From Aquilonibacter sp963820185 (GTDB lineage: Bacteria; Vulcanimicrobiota; Vulcanimicrobiia; Vulcanimicrobiales; Vulcanimicrobiaceae), in contig CAWFYV010000007.1 of the NCBI GenBank assembly GCA_963820185.1, forward strand, positions 434,001-498,000: a stretch of DNA of 64,000 bases, given 5' to 3'. Below are positions 1 to 8,680 of this stretch, in pieces. The position numbers and the translations under genes were made by a program. The notes under the pieces were generated by a model. The model worked only from the letters and a program-made list of their open reading frames with translations. It did no database searches and had not been told where the DNA came from. Position 1 is the first letter of the stretch. Each line of letters starts with the position of its first letter.

Positions 1-497
1 CCGAGCACGAGGCCGAAGACGGTACCGAGCAGCGTTATCGCGCCTCGAATCCCCGAAGCAACGCCCCACAGCGTTCGTGCGATCGCGTCGGGCAACATCG
101 CCTGATACGCCGTCGTGCTGACCGCCTGTCCCACCGTTCCGACCAGGATCGCTTCGAAAAACGTCGGGACCGTATGGGCGCTCGCGGCGAGAACGAGGCC
201 AATGACGTTGAGGGCTGCGCCGAGCAGCGCGATGGCCTGACGCGGCGTGCCTTTGCCGCGCAGCTTATCGGAGAGCGCACCGATCGGCCAGGGCAAGAAG
301 ACGTTGACGACGTTGATGAGACTCGCCAGCGCAGCATAGGTCGCGACGTGATTCTCGGGCGCGAGATGCACCAGCGCCGACGGAATGGCAATTGCCAAGA
401 GCGCCGCTTCTTGCAGCGACAGGGGCAACCAATAGATGTTGACGAGGAGGAGCGTGCCGAGCTTGGCATCCTTGCCGATTCGAATCAAACGGGACAC
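1..497 (-). CDS. MFS transporter, N-terminal part (cut by window edge)
   Basis: About 165 codons of a membrane protein run off the left edge. The reading frame contains the MFS motif-A-like loop (PIGALSDKLRGKG) between two hydrophobic helices, and further helices follow, so this is the N-terminal half of a major facilitator permease. The start is GTG at 497, fused to the stop of the upstream dioxygenase gene as TAGTG, which suggests translational coupling. The substrate cannot be read from the sequence. Family assignment is firm from helix pattern and loop; which MFS subfamily is unknown. Confidence 0.75.
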   Translation of the reverse strand, partial: MSRLIRIGKDAKLGTLLLVNIYWLPLSLQEAALLAIAIPSALVHLAPENHVATYAALASLINVVNVFLPWPIGALSDKLRGKGTPRQAIALLGAALNVIGLVLAASAHTVPTFFEAILVGTVGQAVSTTAYQAMLPDAIARTLWGVASGIRGAITLLGTVFGLVL

Positions 498-1279
498 TAG
501 TCCCAGAGTACGGAGAGCATCGAGACCGAACCTCCATCGATCCCTTCGACCGGAAAGCTTATGTGGTCGCGCTCGTCTGAGGCACCCATCGCATAGAGTA
601 GCGGGAGGTAGTGGTCGGGTGTCGGAGCAGAGAGCCGCGCGTCCTCACCCAGCGACTCGTAGTCGATCAACGGCTCAAAGCTACGCGATGTCAGCAACTC
701 GCGCGCTTTTGATTCAAAGCGCCGCGCCCAATCGAAAGGTTCGATGGGATGACGCCCCCACGCAAATGCTTCCAGATTATGCACGATGTTGCCGCTCGCC
801 ACGATCATGACGCCATCGTCGCGCAGTGGACGCAACAGCATGCCGATTTCGAAGTGCAGCCCCGGCTCGAGTGTCTCGTCGATGCTCAGTTGCACGACCG
901 GCACATCCGCATTGGGATAAACGTGCACCAGTACCGACCACGTGCCGTGATCGAGCCCCCAGCGTTCGTCGCCCATCGCATCGAACGGTGCGAGCAATTC
1001 CGTGACGCGCGCCGCCAGACCGAGATCGCCGGGCGCGGGGTACTGCACCGCATGCAATTCGCGTGGGAAGCCGCCGAAGTCGTGGATCGTACGTGGGTGC
1101 TCGTTCGCCGTCACGAGCGTCGCCGGCACGTACCAGTGCGCGGAGATCGCGAGGATCGCGCGAGGGCGCGGCAATTGCGCGCCGAGTGAGCGCCACGCGC
1201 GGGCGTAGGCATTATCCTCGATGGCATTCATCGGATTGCCGTGGCCAAAAAAGATGACGGGCGCGCGGTTTTGTTGCAT
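497..1279 (-). CDS. ygiD: LigB-family extradiol dioxygenase (YgiD / 4,5-DOPA dioxygenase type)
   Basis: The 260-residue protein matches the usual length of the YgiD/DODA family, non-haem metal extradiol dioxygenases that cleave catechol rings such as DOPA. Family landmarks are visible: FFGHGNPM near the N-terminus with metal-ligand His13, ISAHW with His48, a VQYPAPG segment, and a C-terminal HYLPLLYAMGAS segment. It abuts the small gene upstream (stop 1280, start 1279) and overlaps the MFS gene downstream by one base, so three genes probably form one operon. A dioxygenase coupled to a permease would fit uptake and breakdown of an aromatic compound, but that is inference. Confidence 0.88.
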   Translation of the reverse strand: MQQNRAPVIFFGHGNPMNAIEDNAYARAWRSLGAQLPRPRAILAISAHWYVPATLVTANEHPRTIHDFGGFPRELHAVQYPAPGDLGLAARVTELLAPFDAMGDERWGLDHGTWSVLVHVYPNADVPVVQLSIDETLEPGLHFEIGMLLRPLRDDGVMIVASGNIVHNLEAFAWGRHPIEPFDWARRFESKARELLTSRSFEPLIDYESLGEDARLSAPTPDHYLPLLYAMGASDERDHISFPVEGIDGGSVSMLSVLWD

Positions 1280-1681
1280 TTACATGCTGGAGGCGCCGAT
1301 GAAGCGTTGATATGCGTCCGTTTGCAGTTCACTCATGCTGCGCCGCACGATCGTGCCGCCGTGCGCGACAACGATTGCATCGATTGCATCGGACGCGGTG
1401 TCGCCCGCATGGATGAGCAGCACGTGATCGCCCGCGGGTAACGCCGCGTTGAGCTCGTCCAGCGCTTCGTCGCCTGCGCCGCCCGGAAGATTTGCCATAT
1501 CGTGACTGGGCGGAAATGCCGTTTCAACGTCGGCGAGGTCGAGATCGCCCGCCGCGTTACGTTCGTATACAGAGGCACTGCGCACGTCGAGCGCTCCGGC
1601 GTTAACCGCACGCTGCAGGTCGGCGTGGGCGGCGATAGCGGCTTCATGCGTTGTGAAGATGGCGGCGATGTAGCTTTCCAT
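1280..1681 (-). CDS. Hypothetical 133-residue protein
   Basis: A small acidic alpha/beta protein. It starts MESYIAAIFTTHEAAIAAH, which resembles the opening strand and helix of DUF1269/general-stress-type proteins that monitor membrane or stress states, but I do not recognise a defined family. It has no signal peptide or membrane segment. It ends directly at the start codon of the dioxygenase gene, so it is probably the first gene of that operon. Intergenic sequence upstream (1682-1770) separates it from the divergent HdeD-like gene. Confidence 0.65.
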   Translation of the reverse strand: MESYIAAIFTTHEAAIAAHADLQRAVNAGALDVRSASVYERNAAGDLDLADVETAFPPSHDMANLPGGAGDEALDELNAALPAGDHVLLIHAGDTASDAIDAIVVAHGGTIVRRSMSELQTDAYQRFIGASSM

Positions 1682-1770
1682 ATGCTCAGGCTATCCAGTC
1701 GGCCCCGCCGGAGGGAGGAAGTGGGAGTTACTTCTTTCCGCGGGGCCCCGGGCCTACCATGGAGCACATC

Positions 1771-2343
1771 ATGAAAGAATTAGCTGCAGATATTGCCGGA
1801 ACCGTGCGAGCGGTCCAAAACCAATGGGGCTGGTACCTGTTTCTCGGCATCGTGCTCATCGCGGCCGGCGTGCTCGCGATCATCTATCAAGGAGCCGCGA
1901 CGGCCGCATCGGTGGTCGTGTTCGGTGCGTTGCTGCTCGTTGCCGGCGTGACGCAACTCATCGCCGCATTTCAGTCGCGCGGTGCAGGACACGTCATCCT
2001 CTTGCTGCTCGTCGGCATTCTCGACATCATCGTTGGGTGGATGCTCATGCAGCATCCCGAAGCGGGCGCGTTGACACTCACGTTGTTGCTCGCGGCGCTG
2101 TTCGTCTTCACCGGGCTCTACCAGTTCGTGGCGGCACTGTGGCTGCAGCTGCCGAACTACGGCTGGTATGCCTTCAGCGGGATCATCACGTTCGTGCTAG
2201 GCGTCCTGCTCTGGGCGCAGTGGCCGATCTCCGCTACGTGGTTCATCGGCTTCGCCGTCGGCATCAACTTCATCTTTGCCGGGATCGCCTGGGCGGCATT
2301 CGCACTCAAAATCAAACCAGCAACGATGGCGACGGCTACGTAA
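1771..2343 (+). CDS. HdeD-family (DUF308) membrane protein
   Basis: This is a 190-residue protein with about six hydrophobic helices arranged as repeated pairs, with the GxxLxxAGxxxL-type pattern of HdeD/DUF308 proteins (GIVLIAAGVLAIIY, GALLLVAGVTQLIAAF, ALFVFTGLYQFVAALW, GVLLWAQWPISATWFIGF). Escherichia coli HdeD is linked to acid resistance at high cell density; the role here is unknown. The frame is open from an ATG at 1759, but a GGAG at 1761-1764 sits six bases before the ATG at 1771, so I chose 1771. Its last bases overlap the end of the convergent MFS gene. Confidence 0.85.
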   Translation: MKELAADIAGTVRAVQNQWGWYLFLGIVLIAAGVLAIIYQGAATAASVVVFGALLLVAGVTQLIAAFQSRGAGHVILLLLVGILDIIVGWMLMQHPEAGALTLTLLLAALFVFTGLYQFVAALWLQLPNYGWYAFSGIITFVLGVLLWAQWPISATWFIGFAVGINFIFAGIAWAAFALKIKPATMATAT

Positions 2344-3517
2344 GCGACGTGCCTTTGGTTTCAGGAGCCCAGCGCAAAGCAATCCCGAGGCCGAGAAGTG
2401 AGATAGCAAGCGCCGCATAGATGACGGCAGTAATCCCGTAACGCGCAAGCACGAGCGGCAACGCAAATGTACCGATGAACGCGCCGACGCGACTGACGCC
2501 TGCGGCGACGCCGGTAGCCGTTGCGCGAATCGCGGTCGGAAAGAGCTCGGCCGGATACGTCAGTTCAAGACCGGCGGCTGCGCCGATACCGATCGCATAC
2601 GCCGCAAACGCAAACACGACGATCGCCGTGCTGCCGCTCAAGAGCAGTGCAAACGCTGCCGCGGCGATCGCAAATCCGGCGATGCAAAGCGGCCGGCGTC
2701 CCCACCGTTCGACGAGCGGCAACGAAAGTAACGAACCGATGAGAAACGCCGCCGTGACCGCGACGCTGCCGGCGGGCGAGGCCTGATCGCTCAGGCCAAG
2801 CGCTGCGAGCACGGTGGGCGCGAAGGTATAGATGGCAAAGAGCGGCACGACTTGCAGCAGCCACATGATCGAGACAAAGAGCAAGCGCCCAGCGTTCGGC
2901 GGCGCAAAGAGGCTCGAAACCGACGCGTGCGCGACCTCACCACGTGCACGCGCCGCGAGCCACAAGGGCGTTTCTGGTGCGCTCGCGCGCAGTACCAAGC
3001 CGATTGCCGCGATCAGCGCGGGACTTGCAAGGATCCATCGCCAACTTTGCGGTCCGCTTCCCAAAAGCGCATAGCCGACGACGTAGGCCATCATCGCGCC
3101 AAAGAACCATGCGACTTGCATGCTGTTGACCGCCGCGCCGCGCAAACGCGCGGGTACGGATTCCGCGATCAACGCACCGGCAATCGGATAATCGGCACCG
3201 ATCGCGACGCCGAGGATGAAACGCAGCGCGATGAGTTGCCAGACGTTTGTCACCGCGAGTTGCGCGAGCGACACGACCACAAACACCGCGAGGTCGGCGA
3301 TCATCAATGTGCGCCGTCCGTAGCGATCGGTCAACCGCCCAAAAACCGGTGCGCCGATGAGGATGCCGAGCAGGGTTGCAGCGCCGAGCAATCCGGTCAT
3401 CGCCGGACTCAGAGCGAACTGCGGGCCCAACGTGACGAGTGCGAGGCCGACGCTGCTGAGGATATACCCGTCGCAGAAGAGCCCAACGTTCGCATAAACC
3501 AGCAGTTTAAGGTTGAT
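2336..3517 (-). CDS. MFS transporter (sugar/metabolite porter type)
   Basis: A 12-helix major facilitator permease. Motif A appears as GRLTDRYGRRT after helix 2, and its relative PLVERWGRRP follows in the C-terminal half, as in sugar-porter and metabolite:H+ symporters. The first start-type codon in frame is TTG at 3430, but starting there deletes helix 1. The frame stays open upstream and encodes a typical helix 1 (LLVYANVGLFCDGYILSSVG). No ATG, GTG or TTG lies between the in-frame TGA at 3536-3538 and 3430. An AAGGAG at 3523-3528 is ideally placed for an ATC start at 3517, so I give that end. A 5' sequence error is the alternative. Confidence 0.8.
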   Translation of the reverse strand: MNLKLLVYANVGLFCDGYILSSVGLALVTLGPQFALSPAMTGLLGAATLLGILIGAPVFGRLTDRYGRRTLMIADLAVFVVVSLAQLAVTNVWQLIALRFILGVAIGADYPIAGALIAESVPARLRGAAVNSMQVAWFFGAMMAYVVGYALLGSGPQSWRWILASPALIAAIGLVLRASAPETPLWLAARARGEVAHASVSSLFAPPNAGRLLFVSIMWLLQVVPLFAIYTFAPTVLAALGLSDQASPAGSVAVTAAFLIGSLLSLPLVERWGRRPLCIAGFAIAAAAFALLLSGSTAIVVFAFAAYAIGIGAAAGLELTYPAELFPTAIRATATGVAAGVSRVGAFIGTFALPLVLARYGITAVIYAALAISLLGLGIALRWAPETKGTSLT

Positions 3518-3593
3518 GGCATCTCCTTTTTTCGCTCACTTGTGTGTGCTATGCTCAGGCAGGGGCTTCATTGCTACCCAGATGGCGGTGCCC

Positions 3594-5126
3594 ATGCAAC
3601 GTGCGTTCTTTGCGTCGATTCTTGGAATCGCCGCATTGCTCATCGTCTCGTGCGGGCACACGCCGCAGGCTGCGCTACCGCTGACAGGAGGTGTGGCGCC
3701 GGCCGGCTACGTTGTAGCGGGCGCAGACGCACGGCCGCGGCCGACCTTCTCGTTTCAGGAGATGATCGCGCTCGGACTCGCCCGGTACGTTTGCGAACCG
3801 CATCGGGGCAAAGGTTGTCAGGCGATCGTGATCACGCCATTGGGTATGCAGCTCACCAGACGCGACGTGCCGACTCCGCCACCGCATCCACACACCATTC
3901 CGCCTTCGCAGCCGCCCTGCGCGAATCGCACCTGTCCGACGCCGCTGCCGACGTTGCCGCCGTTTCCCGGCGGAGGAACCGGCTCGAGTTCAGAGTCGGG
4001 ATTCGGACTCGGTCCGCCCGACTATCACAGCGCGTATCGCTTTCCGGTACACGGCGGCCAAGACCAGACGGTAGCGGTGATCGAGGTTTCGCACGATCCG
4101 TACTTGGAGCACGACCTCGATATCTATCGCGAACAGTATGGGTTACCCGTATGCACATTCCAAGGCGGCTGTCTGCGTCAAGTCGACGGGTCGGGTGGAA
4201 AAAACTTCCCACCGGATGTGCAAGATTACGCGGAAGAGAGCCTCGACGTCGATATGGTCTCCGCCATCTGTCAGGATTGCAACATCCTCGTCGTCGAGAC
4301 CAACGTCCCGAACCTGACGAGCAATGCGGTTGTTACTGGGCCGTGGATTACCGCGCTCATCGACGCGACGAATACGGCAGTCAACCTCGGAGCAAATGCC
4401 GTCAGCTTGAGCCTCGCGGCGTATTCCGGGGCTTTCACGCAAACCCAGTTTACAACCGATGAGGCGCTGTTCAGCCATCCCGGTGTCGTAATTACCGCGA
4501 GCAGTGGGGACAGCGGATTCAACGGGGAGGTTCCACAGCAGGACTTCTTCGGCAATGCTGTGCCGGCGGGCTTCAGCAACGTCGTCGGCGTCGGCGCGAC
4601 ATCTCTGACGGAGAACCTGAATTTGTACGCACCACGCGGATGGAAAGAAAGCGCGTGGATTGCAAGCGGCAGCGGTTGTGGACTTGATCCTAGCCCGAGC
4701 TTTCAACTCCCGCTCGTATTGCTCGAACAACCGAATGGCTACATCGATTGCCGTTACACGCCCGACATCGCTTTCAACGGCGACGCGACAACCGGCTATG
4801 GGCCGCTCGTCTATAGCACCGTTCCTTCATGGCTTAGCTGTCCGGCGTGCAGCATGTGGCAAGAAATGGGCGGCACGAGCGCATCCTCGCCGGCAATCGC
4901 GGCCGCATACATGCTGGCCTCGACACACGGTGTTCCGGAGCCCAGTCTTGCAACGCTCTACGCACACTATCAAAATTTTCCAGGAGTAACTTTCGATATT
5001 ACGACGGGCACAAATAATTTAGGCGGATACGGTTGTTTGCCGTCCGTATTGTGTAACACGGCGACCGGTTTCGACGGCCCAACCGGCGTGGGAACGCCGA
5101 ACGGCATCGGATTATTCTTGCCATAG
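3594..5126 (+). CDS. Sedolisin-type (S53) acid serine peptidase, lipoprotein
   Basis: Secreted serine-carboxyl peptidase of the sedolisin/kumamolisin family, which cleaves proteins at low pH. The catalytic serine is in GTSASSP near the C-terminus; EESLD supplies the Glu/Asp pair and TASSGDSG the oxyanion Asp. The start at 3594 gives a lipoprotein signal peptide with lipobox LIVSC (Cys20), so the enzyme is probably anchored outside the inner membrane; ATG 3582 and 3513 are also in frame. A Pro-rich linker replaces the large pro-domain usual in the family, so the propeptide looks short. Four conserved-looking Cys pairs may form disulfides. No obvious operon partner. Confidence 0.85.
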   Translation: MQRAFFASILGIAALLIVSCGHTPQAALPLTGGVAPAGYVVAGADARPRPTFSFQEMIALGLARYVCEPHRGKGCQAIVITPLGMQLTRRDVPTPPPHPHTIPPSQPPCANRTCPTPLPTLPPFPGGGTGSSSESGFGLGPPDYHSAYRFPVHGGQDQTVAVIEVSHDPYLEHDLDIYREQYGLPVCTFQGGCLRQVDGSGGKNFPPDVQDYAEESLDVDMVSAICQDCNILVVETNVPNLTSNAVVTGPWITALIDATNTAVNLGANAVSLSLAAYSGAFTQTQFTTDEALFSHPGVVITASSGDSGFNGEVPQQDFFGNAVPAGFSNVVGVGATSLTENLNLYAPRGWKESAWIASGSGCGLDPSPSFQLPLVLLEQPNGYIDCRYTPDIAFNGDATTGYGPLVYSTVPSWLSCPACSMWQEMGGTSASSPAIAAAYMLASTHGVPEPSLATLYAHYQNFPGVTFDITTGTNNLGGYGCLPSVLCNTATGFDGPTGVGTPNGIGLFLP

Positions 5127-5131
5127 CAGCT

Positions 5132-5947
5132 ATGCACTCTCTCGAAAACGCGATGCCTTGCAGCGAGGCGGAGGAGAGCGACAGGCAGTTGCAGACAGTA
5201 GACATCGGCACCTATGAGGGGCGCCTGCAAATCCTTGAAATCCTGGCATCCGCATATGAGGTGCCCCGGGGCCTGCCCGACCCGATGGCCGGCGACGGCA
5301 TTCAAACACAATGGCAACTCGTCTCCGGCCGCGCTCCGATCGCCTGGTGGGACAAAGTCAATTATTGCTTGATCGTTTGGAGGTTCCTCGCGCTGCAATC
5401 GCGCGGCGAGTTTCAGGAATACGATCTTCGCGGCGCAAAACAGGTTGCGTTGCCAGATTCCGTACGTCGCCTGCTCTTTCGATACTACGATGGCGTACGA
5501 GCCATCGAACGTGATCGCATCTCGACCGGGCTCCTGCAGGCGTTGTTTTGGACCGTTCATGCGCATACCGTAACGCTCGCCATGCGCTCGGCACGCGAGG
5601 ACATTCCGTCGCTACCGAGCGGCGAAAAGGTCTTCGCTCTTGGCTGGGGAGACGTGATGGTACGAATCGTTGCCGGCGCGAATTTTTCTACGGGCCAGGA
5701 TTCGATGGGCCCCATCAACGCCACGTTCCTTCCGCAACGAATCTGCCGACCAGCTGATCTCGAACCAGAAATGCCGAGTGATCTTCCCGATGGCCAGCGG
5801 GCTACCGTCGTCGCGATCGCCGCACTCTATCATGAACGTAGCTGGAACTTCCTCTACACGCCGTTGCTCCAAGCAGTCGCGGCGGCGATAAACTTCGTGA
5901 TGATCGCCGAGACCAGCATCGTGCGCACTATTCGGAGGTTTCGCTGA
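5132..5947 (+). CDS. Protein of unknown function, 271 residues
   Basis: I do not recognise this protein. It starts five bases after the sedolisin stop, so it is probably co-transcribed with it, although no good ribosome binding site is visible. It has no signal peptide. The middle is rich in aromatic and basic residues and the last 40 residues contain a hydrophobic stretch (LLQAVAAAINFVMIAETSIV) that could be a membrane anchor or buried helix. It converges on the FAD oxidoreductase gene, leaving 12 bases between the stop codons. Codon use looks like its neighbours, which supports it being a real gene. Confidence 0.55.
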   Translation: MHSLENAMPCSEAEESDRQLQTVDIGTYEGRLQILEILASAYEVPRGLPDPMAGDGIQTQWQLVSGRAPIAWWDKVNYCLIVWRFLALQSRGEFQEYDLRGAKQVALPDSVRRLLFRYYDGVRAIERDRISTGLLQALFWTVHAHTVTLAMRSAREDIPSLPSGEKVFALGWGDVMVRIVAGANFSTGQDSMGPINATFLPQRICRPADLEPEMPSDLPDGQRATVVAIAALYHERSWNFLYTPLLQAVAAAINFVMIAETSIVRTIRRFR

Positions 5948-5959
5948 GTGCGCAACGGC

Positions 5960-7435
5960 CTAGTTGCCGGAAAGAGCGGAAATCAGCTTTGCCAATGCAG
6001 CAAAAGGCAATAGGAGCCATTTTGCCACGACTATGAGAAACGTTGGATAGACGCGCGGGATCAGGATCTCGACCGGCTGACCGATTCCAGCATCCTTTCT
6101 CAAGGCTTCGGCGGCGAGCAGTCCCGTTGTCATGGCGCCCTCCATCGAAACCAAATCGATATGTGAGCGGCAGTAATCACCCGCAACGTAGAGGTTCTTC
6201 AATTGCGTTTGCGCATTCGGACGAAACTGCCACGCCCCGACGTCATTCATGAACAGTGGCTGCTTAACATGGGATTGAAAATAAACCCTGTCGATTTCCT
6301 CGTCGGTAATCTGGGGCAGAAATTGGCGCAGATCGTTCAGTAATTGCGCAGTAGCTTCGTGGGCCGAAAGCGCCTCCAGATCCTGAAAATCAGAGGCTAT
6401 CAGATTGAGGACGGTCGTATCGTAGCCGGACCAAATTTGGGAGACGTCCAAAAAAGACAGACTGAATCGTGAGTTGACGAGATCGACGTGGTGGGCGGGA
6501 ATCCCCGGAATCCGATGTCTCAGATACACATCCAAGGCGGCCATCGGGCGAACGTTCAATCCACGGACGCACGACAGATCCGGCGCAGATCTGTAAACGG
6601 CGTCGTCGATCAATCGTTCGAGGCGTTCGCAGGGTAGCGCAAAGATCGCCCTTTCGAAGCCGTTGACGGTCGTTTCCCTGCCGTCGCTGATGAATCGAAG
6701 TCCCGTGACTTCGTTCGTATCGACGTCTATGCGGTCGAGTTGATGCTCCAGTAAGATCTCACATCCAAGGTCCCGCAAGCGTTTTTCGATGGGATCGATC
6801 CAAAACTGCTGGAGGTTGCCGCGCGGAATCCGAAACATCGGAAGCGGATACTTAAGCCAATATCGCATGACCGTTCTCATCGTCATTGCTGAAACAAAAT
6901 AGCTCGGAACGGAAATGCCTTTCAGCATCATGTCCTGATATTGTTCGGCGAGTTGCTCGGTTCGATAGAATCTCGAACGAATGAAACCGGTCGCACTGAT
7001 TTGATCGAGCCTGGACCGCTCGCTATAACGTTGCGTAATGAGGTCCAGCAGCGAGAAAAAAAACAGGAACATTTCGGGAGGTGATAAGATGCCGGACATG
7101 ATATTGGAAAGCAAGTATCGCGCCGATCCCAGGTTCCGAAGAATCTTGAATGTCGGAAACTGGCCCGCTTCGAGATGCCAGTATTCGGTACAGTCGACAA
7201 AATTATCAGCGATACCGAGTTCATCGATGAGCTTCCACACATTCGAGTACCACATGGGGAAGATGTGGTAGCCGTGATCGTCGTAGCCGCCCAAGATGCT
7301 GTCGGCGCCGCACTTTCCGCCAAGCCGGACTCCGGAATCGTAGATTGTAACGCTGCAGCCGCGCTGCAGGAGACGGATCGCGGCCGACATTCCGGCAATC
7401 CCCCCACCCACGATCGCCACTTTGGGTCTACCCAT
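5960..7435 (-). CDS. FAD-dependent amine oxidase / phytoene-desaturase-like oxidoreductase
   Basis: The N-terminus is a dinucleotide-binding Rossmann fold (VAIVGGGIAGMSAAIRL) followed by GVRLGGKCG, the second FAD contact of the NAD(P)-binding amine oxidase superfamily. Near the C-terminus NLYVAGDYCRS and EGAMTTGLLAAEAL are the typical flavin-closing motif. A terminal hydrophobic segment could be a membrane anchor. Related enzymes desaturate carotenoids or hopanoid precursors or oxidise amines; the substrate is not evident and no isoprenoid genes adjoin it. ATG 7435 places the first strand directly at the N-terminus; an in-frame ATG at 7453 adds six residues. Confidence 0.82.
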   Translation of the reverse strand: MGRPKVAIVGGGIAGMSAAIRLLQRGCSVTIYDSGVRLGGKCGADSILGGYDDHGYHIFPMWYSNVWKLIDELGIADNFVDCTEYWHLEAGQFPTFKILRNLGSARYLLSNIMSGILSPPEMFLFFFSLLDLITQRYSERSRLDQISATGFIRSRFYRTEQLAEQYQDMMLKGISVPSYFVSAMTMRTVMRYWLKYPLPMFRIPRGNLQQFWIDPIEKRLRDLGCEILLEHQLDRIDVDTNEVTGLRFISDGRETTVNGFERAIFALPCERLERLIDDAVYRSAPDLSCVRGLNVRPMAALDVYLRHRIPGIPAHHVDLVNSRFSLSFLDVSQIWSGYDTTVLNLIASDFQDLEALSAHEATAQLLNDLRQFLPQITDEEIDRVYFQSHVKQPLFMNDVGAWQFRPNAQTQLKNLYVAGDYCRSHIDLVSMEGAMTTGLLAAEALRKDAGIGQPVEILIPRVYPTFLIVVAKWLLLPFAALAKLISALSGN

Positions 7436-7575
7436 GCCGCGATTGTACATCATCGAGCGATCATGTTAGCCTGCCAAAGGAACCACGTGAAATTTCGAAT
7501 TGCGCGAAACCGCAAAGTCGACACGTTCTGGCTGCTCTCGCTCGGCGAGATCCTCCTGTCATTCGCCATCTTACC

Positions 7576-7737
7576 CTAGGCGGCGGCTGAAAGTTCGCGT
7601 TCGAAGAGCGTGGCGACGTACTCGATCATCTCTGGATCGATCGTTTGTAGCCGGGCCTTTGTCGCTCGCGGCCAGTGCGATGCGAAGTCGTTGGCCTCCA
7701 CAAACGCGCGTAGCGCCTCGGCAATTATGTGGAATTG
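7576..7737 (-). pseudogene. Orphan 3' fragment of zincin gene, copy A
   Basis: Read on the minus strand this encodes, without interruption, the last ~50 residues of the ATLF-like zincin whose full gene is at 15423-16001: AEALRAFVEAND, SHWPRATKARLQ, TIDPEM and a final AAA stop. It lacks the HEXXH region and any start codon. Its upstream limit is a 15-bp sequence (AATTATGTGGAATTG on plus, 7723-7737) shared with the other copies but absent from the intact gene. The fragment's stop is in a CTAG that is also the stop of a short plus-strand ORF (7463-7579, 38 codons) of unknown status. Confidence 0.75.
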
Positions 7738-7833
7738 GATCCCGCCCGGTGGATCGCCCAGGACCGGTCCGCGCCGGGGCGGACAGAATCATTCATCAGG
7801 AAAAACAACGGAAGTGGAGGGGTAGGTATCAGT

Positions 7834-8145
7834 ATGCGGTGGGACGTCTGGAGAATGTCGGTTGCCGTTTGCGCGGCTGTTGCAGCAGGCGGTGAGACAG
7901 TCACAACGGTTTCGACCGGCGGCAATCGCGTCATCCAGGAGGTTAAAAAGGGTCTCGGAATAGCGTGCCGAGTTTATGGGCCGCCGTCGACCACCGGCGA
8001 TTTCAGCTATCTTGTTAGTGACATCGGCCGCGAGGGAGTGCCACGGCCGAGCACGAGCGAAATGCTAATTATCAATCGCATTAAAAAAATCTTTTGCAAG
8101 CGTACTTTCGTCGCGCGTAGCCCCTCGGCGATTATGTGGAATTGA
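7834..8145 (+). pseudogene. Truncated copy of the small lipoprotein gene at 12243
   Basis: The predicted product matches the 12243 protein from MRWDV through NRIKK with few changes, then stops matching near 8096, where the frame runs into a fragment of the zincin repeat. It also lacks about 15 residues that carry the lipobox in the intact copy (an in-frame deletion after AVAA), so it would no longer be lipidated. DNA similarity to the other copy starts upstream inside zincin fragment A, so the whole block was duplicated. It is either a decaying paralogue or a short soluble variant. Confidence 0.65.
8098..8144 (-). repeat. Short remnant of the zincin-fragment repeat (copy B0)
   Basis: Forty-seven bases match the internal ctttcgtcgcgcg segment joined directly to the upstream end of the repeat and its boundary motif (gattatgtggaattg, 8130-8144). 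The ~40 bases that lie between these parts in copies A, B and D are missing. Copy C (9136-9246) has the same internal deletion, with GC-rich microhomology (cgcgcg) at the join. Confidence 0.6.
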
Positions 8146-8209
8146 ATTCCGAATCGGCTGGTTTCAGAAACGTCCCGCCACTTGGACCAATGCGTGCTAC
8201 GATTGCGGC

Positions 8210-8479
8210 ATGAAGGTCAGCTTAAGCGAGCTGCTGGACAAGCTCGGGCGGGGAATGGGGAGACGGGTTTCTGGCCCGTCTCTTCAAATGATGTGGTACT
8301 GCTCTGATCGTCCGAGCGAGTTCAAGGTTTGCTTTGCTTCGAACCAGCGCACGTCCAATGTCGATCGGGAACGCTGGTCTGATGTTCTCGACCCGATGGG
8401 TAATCCGATGCCGGAAGACAACTGGGATTTTGAACCCTGCGCGATCCATCGTGGATTGTTTCAGAGAGAAGAAGACTAG
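8210..8479 (+). CDS. Small protein of unknown function, 89 residues
   Basis: The predicted protein is soluble, with an N-terminal amphipathic helix (SLSELLDKLGRG) and a Cys/Trp-containing body (MMWYCSDRP, CFASNQ, DNWDFEPCAIH). I recognise no family. It lies between two zincin fragments; its stop codon shares the tetranucleotide CTAG at 8476-8479 with the stop of fragment B on the other strand. Upstream the boundary motif of copy B0 ends 65 bases before the start codon. The setting in an array of fragment plus small gene suggests horizontally acquired or rapidly turning-over DNA. Confidence 0.5.
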   Translation: MKVSLSELLDKLGRGMGRRVSGPSLQMMWYCSDRPSEFKVCFASNQRTSNVDRERWSDVLDPMGNPMPEDNWDFEPCAIHRGLFQREED

Positions 8480-8642
8480 GCTGCAGCTTGAAAGTCCAAT
8501 AGAAGAAGTCTTTCGACGTAGTTGTAGAGTTCAGGATCGATCGTTCGTAAGCGCGCTTTCGTCGCGCGGGGCCGGGGCCAATGCGATGTTACGTCGTTAA
8601 CCTCCACAATGCGCGCAATCCCTCGGCAATTATGTGGAATTG
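8476..8642 (-). pseudogene. Orphan 3' fragment of zincin gene, copy B
   Basis: Minus-strand DNA clearly related to the zincin 3' end (the region encoding the Arg-rich AxPRATKARLRTIDPE part and the C-terminus), but with small indels that break the frame in the first third. The upstream boundary is again aattatgtggaattg (8628-8642). The stop overlaps the stop of the convergent small gene as CTAG. Confidence 0.7.
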
Positions 8643-8680
8643 AACCGATGACAATCTTAGACCGGAGGTGCCCGAAGCGA

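Noticed and set aside
2852..4462. Long plus-strand ORF antisense to the MFS gene and running into the sedolisin gene
   Set aside because: Composition is that of an antisense/out-of-frame translation (Arg, His and Gln rich), and both real genes have clear family motifs.
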